Shown here: piece by piece, positions 8,525 through 13,230 of the stretch
Layout: every line of letters begins with the position of its first letter
Numbering within the stretch: position 1 is the first letter of the stretch
NCBI GenBank assembly: GCA_023429845.1
Contig: JAEZCY010000145.1
Coordinates: forward strand, 1 to 20,404
From: Acidobacteriota bacterium
Lineage (GTDB): Bacteria > Acidobacteriota > Vicinamibacteria > Vicinamibacterales > Vicinamibacteraceae
Reading direction: 5' to 3'
Length of the DNA: 20,404 nucleotides
The notes under the pieces: model-generated
The model's input: only the letters and a program-made list of their open reading frames with translations
Told to the model about the DNA's origin: nothing
Database searches by the model: none
Position numbers and translations under genes: made by a program

Positions 8525-8537
8525 CGCACTCAGTGCG
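8525..8537. promoter_or_regulatory. Palindrome in divergent gap, possible operator
   Basis: CGCACT-C-AGTGCG is a perfect 6-bp dyad around one base. It lies between the divergent genes starting at 8445 and 8632. No regulator gene is adjacent. Confidence 0.3.
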
Positions 8538-8561
8538 TAGCGCAACGTCGTGGATCCTGAC

Positions 8562-8580
8562 TTGCACAAGTGAGGTGCAA
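8562..8580. promoter_or_regulatory. Inverted repeat TTGCAC-N7-GTGCAA, possible operator
   Basis: A perfect 6-bp inverted repeat with a 7-bp spacer, 19 bp overall, the size of a typical dimeric-repressor site. It lies 52 bp upstream of the 194-aa protein gene. The spacing between arm centres (13 bp) is somewhat more than one helical turn. Confidence 0.35.
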
Positions 8581-8631
8581 CGAACACGACACGGCGCTCG
8601 ACGCGCGGCGTCCGGCGCCAGGAGGTCGCGC

Positions 8632-9216
8632 ATGGGCGTCATAGCGGGCGTGTCTCTGGTGGAGTTCTTCAAGGAGCAGGTCGAGGGCGCGGTGGCCGAA
8701 CAGGGGATTCCCGCGTCGGAGGCCACGTCGCACTATGTGGTCCGGCTGCTTGCCGACACGCTTCGCGCCGATCGCTGCGGTGCCGCCGGAGCCCTGCTCG
8801 ACCCGCGTCCGCTGGCGCTCCGCCTCGCCGACGCACTCGACGAGCGCTGTCCCGCGCCAGGCGTCGCCCTGCGCGGTGTTGCCGATGCGGCGCTGCTTCT
8901 CGGCGGCTTCTTCGCGTGCCGGGCGGGGAGGCACGGCGTCCCGCGGAGCTACTACCATCGCCTCGGCGGCTGGGCTTACGGCGCGCTCGGGCAGGAGCCA
9001 CAGCGGCTCGCGCCGATCTTCAAGGACCTCGCTGAACGATTCGCTCAGTATGCCGATGTGCTCGGTGAGGTGGGGCAGCGTGCGGAGATCCAGACGGCGT
9101 CCGGTCTCATCCGTGCGCTCGAGGCGTGGGAGCGTTCCCACGACGACGTCACCGAACGGCTGCTGGTTGGGCGCGGCGTCGTCCTCTCGAGAGGACGCAG
9201 ACAGTGGTTGCAGTAA
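8632..9216 (+). CDS. Conserved-looking 194-aa protein of unknown function
   Basis: I cannot assign a family with confidence. The ATG at 8632 is well supported: AGGAGG sits 6 nt upstream. The protein is soluble and mostly helical, with no signal peptide or transmembrane segment. Features that look conserved are an N-terminal helix (VEFFKEQVEGAV), GVPRSYYHRLGGWAYGALG around 102-120, and IFKDLAERFAQYADVLGEV around 129-147. It is divergent from the Cys-rich protein, and the gap holds two dyads, so it may be regulated together with it. Possible roles, such as a regulator or a small-molecule-binding helical bundle, are guesses. Long frames on the opposite strand here are shadows. Confidence 0.75.
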   Translation: MGVIAGVSLVEFFKEQVEGAVAEQGIPASEATSHYVVRLLADTLRADRCGAAGALLDPRPLALRLADALDERCPAPGVALRGVADAALLLGGFFACRAGRHGVPRSYYHRLGGWAYGALGQEPQRLAPIFKDLAERFAQYADVLGEVGQRAEIQTASGLIRALEAWERSHDDVTERLLVGRGVVLSRGRRQWLQ

Positions 9217-9607
9217 TCGCAGACGGCTGCACTCGATTCCGCGTTGGCCGCCCACGGGGCGTGCGCACCGCTTGCGCCCCTGCATCCTGTGCCCTCGGCA
9301 GGTTGTACAGTAAAGAACCATTCTGTGCTGTGCAGCGTCTAACGTGCTGTACGGCCGAGACGCGCTGCCGACCGGAATCTCACGCGCGAGAGGCAAGTCG
9401 CGTCGAATGAGCAACTTGCGGTTCGGCGATGCCTGGAGGAGCGTTGATCGACGCCTCCATCGTCACACGCCCAGACAGAATCCGGATGGTCCCGGCGTCG
9501 GTAGCGCCCACGCCGGGGGCGGCCGCGCCTTCTTCATTCCGCGTGGCACGGGGCGTGCTTAATTGAACGGCACTTAGGACGAACGTGGAAGGGAGCGTGG
9601 ACATACC
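9217..9607. other. 391-bp gap without a convincing gene
   Basis: Short frames in this gap are Arg/Gly-rich and lack start signals, so I call none. Structure seen: an inverted pair GTACAG (9305-9310) and CTGTAC (9347-9352); an 8-bp stem CCCGGCGT/ACGCCGGG (9491-9498 and 9510-9517) with an 11-nt loop; and the sigma54-like site at 9544-9559. The 9491-9517 hairpin could end transcription of the preceding gene or belong to the regulation of the next. Confidence 0.5.
9544..9559 (+). promoter_or_regulatory. Candidate sigma54 (RpoN) promoter of the DksA-like gene
   Basis: TGGCACGGGGCGTGCT matches the -24/-12 consensus TGGCACGrNNNTTGCW except for one base (G in place of the first T of TTGC). The essential GG-N10-GC spacing is exact. 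Predicted start near 9570 leaves a leader of about 38 nt containing AAGGGAG upstream of the ATG at 9608. No enhancer-binding regulator gene is nearby. Confidence 0.45.
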
Positions 9608-10057
9608 ATGAAAACCAAGAAGTCCACCCGGACCATCAATACAGACCGTTACGCTGAACTGCAACGCATCCTCGAGGACCGTCGACGGGAATTGAGCAGC
9701 GAACTGCGCCGGCAGATGCATGACGTGCGGGCCATCGGTCCCGCCGATACCGCGCAGGGTGTGATCGACGCCGAAGAGGCCTCGGTGCTGGACATCCAGG
9801 AGGACATCGAGATCGCCTTGATCCAGATGAAGTCCGAGACGCTCAACCGGGTCAATGAGGCGCTTGGCCGCCTGGAAGCCGGCAGTTACGGATTCTGTTA
9901 CGAGTGCGGGGACGAAATTTCGGAGGCCCGGTTGCGCGCGCTGCCGTTTGCGTTGCGCTGCAAGGACTGCGAGGAGGAGCGCGAAGAAGCGCAGGCCCGT
10001 GAGAAGTTCACGGCCCGCCGCAGCGGCACCTCGGTGATGATCGACATGACCGGCTGA
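9608..10057 (+). CDS. DksA/TraR-family zinc-finger protein
   Basis: Probably binds the RNA polymerase secondary channel to tune transcription, as DksA does with ppGpp; Rel in this window would supply that ligand. The protein is 149 aa, close to DksA length. Residues about 12-90 are a long charged coiled coil with an acidic tip (DAEEAS near 54-59), and the C-terminal finger is C97-X2-C100-X17-C118-X2-C121 (CYEC and CKDC), preceded by RLEAGSYGFC, a family hallmark. The ATG at 9608 follows AAGGGAG with a rather long 12-nt spacing. Two hairpins follow the stop codon. The tip does not exactly match the DxxDxA of E. coli DksA, so it could be one of the DksA-like paralogues that do not replace DksA. 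Confidence 0.9.
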   Translation: MKTKKSTRTINTDRYAELQRILEDRRRELSSELRRQMHDVRAIGPADTAQGVIDAEEASVLDIQEDIEIALIQMKSETLNRVNEALGRLEAGSYGFCYECGDEISEARLRALPFALRCKDCEEEREEAQAREKFTARRSGTSVMIDMTG

Positions 10058-10065
10058 GAGGCCCG

Positions 10066-10089
10066 TTTCGGCCGCTTCGGCGGCTGAGA
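10066..10089 (+). terminator. UUCG-loop hairpin after the DksA-like gene
   Basis: A 10-bp stem (two wobbles) closes on a TTCG tetraloop, with core GCCGC-TTCG-GCGGC, starting 9 nt after the stop codon. No U-tract follows, so it may be a 3' stabiliser or a non-canonical terminator. Confidence 0.5.
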
Positions 10090-10110
10090 GGCAGGAGCAG
10101 TCCGGTGGCA

Positions 10111-10142
10111 ACGGCCGCGCCCGGGTATACCGGGGCGGCCGT
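10111..10142. terminator. Long GC hairpin between convergent DksA-like and Nudix genes
   Basis: A 13-bp stem with a single bulged G (10119) and a GTATA loop (10125-10129). It lies between two convergent stop codons (10057 and 10146) and could end transcription from both sides. There is no T-run on either side, so the call rests on stem strength and position. Confidence 0.45.
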
Positions 10143-10145
10143 TCG

Positions 10146-10673
10146 TCATTTGCGCGTCCGCTCGAGCACCTGCAGCGCGGCAACGGTCTTCATGTCCGTG
10201 ATTTCGCCGCGGCCGACCGCGTCACGCAGCTGGTCGAGCGTGAACGTGCGCGGCTCCAGGTGCTCGTCCTCGTCCTGTGCCGCCGAGTGGGCCGGCGTGT
10301 GGAGGCCGGTCAGGCGGTAGAAGTGCATGACCTCGGTCGTGTAGCCCGGGGAAGGGTAGAGCGACGCAATTCGCTCCGCGTGATCGGCCAGCATGCCGAT
10401 CTCCTCGTGGCACTCGCGCAGTGCGGCCACGTCGGCGTCTTCCCCGGGGTCCACGCTGCCCGCAGGCAGCTCCCAGACGTGCTGGCCGATGGCGTGCCGG
10501 TACTGCCGGACCAGTACGACCGACGACTCGTCCGGCATCGGGACCAGCACGACGGACCCTCGATGCTGCACCACGTCGAGCGTCGTCTCGACGCCGTGCG
10601 GCAGCCGCACCCGATCCTTCGTCACGGAGAACACGCGGCCTTCGAAGACGGTGGTCGATTCGATTGCAGACAT
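10146..10673 (-). CDS. Nudix hydrolase, ADP-ribose pyrophosphatase-like
   Basis: Probably hydrolyses ADP-ribose or a related nucleoside diphosphate sugar to AMP and a sugar phosphate in the cytoplasm. The 175-aa protein has a perfect 23-residue Nudix box at 72-94 (G72, E78, then R86-E87 and E90-E91-I92-G93-M94), preceded by VWELPAGSVDPG. The flanks match the ADP-ribose pyrophosphatase group: LVRQYRHAIGQHVWELPAG, and TEVMHFYRLTGL after the box. ATG at 10673; no strong Shine-Dalgarno. It follows rluD on the same strand across a 162-bp gap with REP-like palindromes, so it is probably transcribed separately. Confidence 0.92.
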   Translation of the reverse strand: MSAIESTTVFEGRVFSVTKDRVRLPHGVETTLDVVQHRGSVVLVPMPDESSVVLVRQYRHAIGQHVWELPAGSVDPGEDADVAALRECHEEIGMLADHAERIASLYPSPGYTTEVMHFYRLTGLHTPAHSAAQDEDEHLEPRTFTLDQLRDAVGRGEITDMKTVAALQVLERTRK

Positions 10674-10755
10674 GCAGTACAGCGTACAAGCGTATCCGAG
10701 AGCCCGCGGCTACGTAGCGCCTGGTCCCGGCGGCCCGAGCCAGCAGGCGGTAGTC

Positions 10756-10772
10756 GTCGGGCCTCACCCGAC
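10756..10772. repeat. REP-like palindrome (variant copy)
   Basis: GTCGGG-CCTCA-CCCGAC, a perfect 6-bp stem with a 5-nt loop. It closely resembles the palindrome at 10802-10820 (GTCGGGC-CTT-GCCCGAC) and stands 30 bp from it, with GTAGTC or GTAGCC just before each copy. Confidence 0.6.
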
Positions 10773-10785
10773 CGCGAGGCAGCAG

Positions 10786-10799
10786 GTACGTAGTACGTA
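10786..10799. repeat. Heptanucleotide tandem repeat (GTACGTA x2)
   Basis: Two head-to-tail copies of GTACGTA between the two REP-like palindromes. Only two copies, so it could be chance, but the 7-nt period matches other gap repeats here. Confidence 0.45.
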
Positions 10800-10801
10800 G
10801 C

Positions 10802-10820
10802 CGTCGGGCCTTGCCCGACG
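10802..10820. repeat. REP-like palindrome after rluD
   Basis: CGTCGGGC-CTT-GCCCGACG, a perfect 8-bp stem with a 3-nt loop, 15 nt beyond the rluD stop codon. The core GGGCCTTGCCC recurs at 19697-19707 after thiD. It may act as a terminator or 3'-end stabiliser of the ileS-lspA-lgt-rluD transcript. Confidence 0.65.
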
Positions 10821-10835
10821 GGCGCCCCGTCCTCC

Positions 10836-11888
10836 TCAGGGGTTCTGCAGCGTCCTGTAGCCGAACCGGGCGACGGCGGCGTCGAGCTGCTCCAGCACGC
10901 GAGTCAGGTCGTCGGGCAGGGGCGCCTCGAACTCCATACGGCGCCCTTCGGACGGGTGCGTGAAGACGAGCCGCTCGGCGTGCAGGAACGGCCGCTGCAG
11001 CGAGCCGAGCGCCTTGAGGTGGGGCGGAATGCGACGCGGGATCCCGCCGTACGTCGCGTCGCCACAGATGGGGTGACCGATCGCGCTCAGGTGCACGCGA
11101 ATCTGGTGGGTGCGGCCCGTGTGAATCGCCACGCGGATCAGCGAGACTCCGGGCAGGTGCAGGGCCCACGTGACGCGCGTGACCGCCGCTCGCGACCGTC
11201 GCGCCCGTGTGGTCATCTTCTGGCGGTCGCGCGGGTCGCGGCCAATCGGCGCCTCGATGCGGCGCCCGTTGTGCACGAGTCCCCATACCAGCGCCACGTA
11301 TTCCTTCTCTACCTCGCGGTCGTGGAACTGCCGCGCGAGTTCCTGATGCGCCGCGTCGTTCTTGGCGACGACCATCACCCCGGACGTGCCCTTGTCGAGC
11401 CGATGCACGATGCCGGGGCGCATCGTCCCGCCCACGCCGCTCAGATCCTGCACGTGATGCAGGAGCGCGTTCACGAGGGTGCCCGTCGCATGCCCGGCGG
11501 CGGGGTGCACGACCATCCCGGCCGGCTTGTTCACGACAACGATGTGGTCATCCTCGTGGAGGATGTCGAGCGGAATGTCCTCGGGGGTTGCGTCGGACGC
11601 CACCGGTTCGGGCAGCGCCACGGTCACCACCGTGCCCACCGGCAGTACTTCGCTCGCCTTGCCGAGCGTACGGCCTGAGAGCTCGACCTGACCTTCCTTG
11701 ATCAGCCGCTGCACCTGTGAGCGCGACATGGACGGCAACAGCGCCGCGAGCGCCTGGTCGGCGCGCTGGTTGGCCTCGTCCTCGCCGATGACGATGGTGA
11801 CCGAGCCGCCCTCGCCGACGGTGGGCTCGTCTGCGGCGTCGAGGTCGTCGCCGAGTTCCAGGTCGTCGTCTTCGTCGTGGTCTTGCAT
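10836..11888 (-). CDS. rluD: RluA/RluD-family 23S rRNA pseudouridine synthase
   Basis: Isomerises uridines to pseudouridine in ribosomal RNA. The 350-aa protein has a very acidic N-terminal tail (1-28), an S4 RNA-binding domain (about 38-95, RADQALAALLPSMSRSQVQRLI), and the catalytic domain with Asp165 in HRLDKGTSG (162-170), followed by HTGRTHQIRVHL and HPICGDATYGG. The S4 domain plus this architecture favours RluD over RluA, but exact target uridines cannot be read from sequence. The start ATG at 11888 lies 3 nt after the lgt stop codon, so it is the last gene of the ileS-lspA-lgt-rluD cluster. The acidic tail is longer than usual. Confidence 0.94.
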   Translation of the reverse strand: MQDHDEDDDLELGDDLDAADEPTVGEGGSVTIVIGEDEANQRADQALAALLPSMSRSQVQRLIKEGQVELSGRTLGKASEVLPVGTVVTVALPEPVASDATPEDIPLDILHEDDHIVVVNKPAGMVVHPAAGHATGTLVNALLHHVQDLSGVGGTMRPGIVHRLDKGTSGVMVVAKNDAAHQELARQFHDREVEKEYVALVWGLVHNGRRIEAPIGRDPRDRQKMTTRARRSRAAVTRVTWALHLPGVSLIRVAIHTGRTHQIRVHLSAIGHPICGDATYGGIPRRIPPHLKALGSLQRPFLHAERLVFTHPSEGRRMEFEAPLPDDLTRVLEQLDAAVARFGYRTLQNP

Positions 11889-11891
11889 GGC

Positions 11892-12716
11892 CTAGGCGCG
11901 CGCGGCGCGGGGACGCCCGGGGCTCACTGCGTCGGCGGCGGGGCTGTGTGGCCGGCGCGAGAGCCAGTAGAGCATCACGATGCTGAGCGGCACGATCAGC
12001 AGCGATATGAACTGCGATGTCGAGATGTTGGCGAAGACCATGCCCCTCGGGTCGCCGCGGAAGCACTCGATCACGAACCGCGAGAGCCCGTACACGAGCA
12101 TGTAGCCCCAGAACGTGCGTCCGGGGAACGGCCGGCCCTTGCCCTCGAACGCGAGGAGCAGCCCGAGAATCACCAACTCGGCCCCGGCTTCATAGAGCTG
12201 GGTCGGGTGCAGCGGCACGCCGAGCGGCGTCCCGACATTCTCGGCGGCGAGCGGGTTGGTGAACGTCACGGCCCAGGGGACGGTCGTCTCGTGACCATAG
12301 CAGCAGCCGGCGAGGAAGCAACCGAGACGGCCGACGACGTGGCCGAAGGCGATACCGGGGGCGATGACGTCCGCAACGCGCCACGTCGGCAGCTGGTGCT
12401 TCCGGACGTACCAGAGGCCGACGATCACGGCGAGGATCAGGCCCCCGTAGAAGACACCTCCGGACCGCGCCAGCGACAACAGGTCACGCGGATTCTCGAG
12501 GAAGTGGTTCGCATCGACGATCACCAGGAGCAGCTTCGCCCCGATCAGCGCGCTGACGATGATGTAGATGCCGAGGTCCATCACCCGGCCCGGGTCGATG
12601 CCGCGCTTCCGGGCGCGCACGAGCGCCAGCTGCAGGCCGCCGAGATACGCCGCTGCGAGGAGGACGCCGTACGAGTAGACGGTCAGCGGTCCCAGATCAA
12701 ACAGCTTCGGGAACAT
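11892..12716 (-). CDS. lgt: Prolipoprotein diacylglyceryl transferase
   Basis: An inner-membrane enzyme that moves diacylglyceryl from phosphatidylglycerol to the lipobox cysteine of prolipoproteins, the first step of lipoprotein maturation. The 274-aa protein has several hydrophobic spans, the Lgt signature region at 129-141 (GRLGCFLAGCCYG) and HPTQLYE at 170-176. The signature carries Cys residues (GCF-AGCCYG) where proteobacterial Lgt has GNF-NGE, a variant also common in other phyla. Its start overlaps the lspA end by 20 bp, and its stop is 3 nt before rluD. Together with lspA it completes two consecutive steps of one pathway; the TPR lipoprotein in this window is a plausible substrate. 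Confidence 0.96.
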   Translation of the reverse strand: MFPKLFDLGPLTVYSYGVLLAAAYLGGLQLALVRARKRGIDPGRVMDLGIYIIVSALIGAKLLLVIVDANHFLENPRDLLSLARSGGVFYGGLILAVIVGLWYVRKHQLPTWRVADVIAPGIAFGHVVGRLGCFLAGCCYGHETTVPWAVTFTNPLAAENVGTPLGVPLHPTQLYEAGAELVILGLLLAFEGKGRPFPGRTFWGYMLVYGLSRFVIECFRGDPRGMVFANISTSQFISLLIVPLSIVMLYWLSRRPHSPAADAVSPGRPRAARA

Positions 12717-13230
12717 GGCGCCTCGTGAACAGGGTGTCGGCGATGAACAGGGTCGCGCCGACGGTTATGGCCGCGTCGGCGACGTTGAAGGCCCAGAAAT
12801 GCCACGTGCCGACGTAGAAATCGACGAAGTCCACCACGTAGCCGAGCGTCAACCGGTCGATCAGGTTGCCCACCGCGCCGGCGACGATCAGCACGAAGCC
12901 GTAGCGCGCGGCCGCGGACTCGCCTGCGAAGGTTCGCGCATACCAGAGGATGCCGAGCAGCGCGCCCACCGCGAGCGCCGCGACGATGACCGGCTTGTAC
13001 GCGAAGTCGTGCGCGTTCAGCATGCCGAACGCCGCACCCGTGTTGCGTACGTACGTGAGGTTGAGCAGCCCCGGTATCACGCTGACCGTCTCGTGCAGCG
13101 CAATCCGCTGGAGCACGAGGATCTTCGTCAGCTGGTCGAGCACGACGATCAGCAGCGTGATCCAGACTTCCGGCCGGCGCCACGCGGCAGGGCCGGGTTC
13201 GCGCCCCGCACGTTCCCCCCGCTCACTCAT
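12697..13230 (-). CDS. lspA: Lipoprotein signal peptidase (signal peptidase II)
   Basis: An inner-membrane aspartyl protease that cleaves the signal peptide before the lipidated cysteine. At 177 aa, with four hydrophobic stretches, it fits the family. Catalytic aspartates are D125 in GNLIDR and D152 in FNVAD; VRNTGAAFGML around 61-71 and VVDFVDF are also conserved. I chose the ATG at 13230, which overlaps the ileS stop as ATGA; a longer frame to 13338 runs inside ileS. The charged N-terminal 20 residues before the first span are slightly long. Translationally coupled to ileS and lgt. Confidence 0.96.
   Translation of the reverse strand: MSERGERAGREPGPAAWRRPEVWITLLIVVLDQLTKILVLQRIALHETVSVIPGLLNLTYVRNTGAAFGMLNAHDFAYKPVIVAALAVGALLGILWYARTFAGESAAARYGFVLIVAGAVGNLIDRLTLGYVVDFVDFYVGTWHFWAFNVADAAITVGATLFIADTLFTRRHVPEAV

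Noticed and set aside
9303..9331. TTGTAC as a -35 element in the gap before the DksA-like gene
   Set aside because: The bases 17 nt downstream (TGCTGT) do not resemble a -10, and the sigma54-like site is a better candidate.
8530..9414. 294-aa minus-strand frame opposite the 194-aa protein
   Set aside because: The plus strand has a strong Shine-Dalgarno and a more natural protein; the antisense frame would also run through the dyads of the divergent gap.
9344..9562. 72-aa plus-strand frame before the DksA-like gene
   Set aside because: No Shine-Dalgarno, Arg/Gly-rich, no motif, and it covers the sigma54-like promoter.
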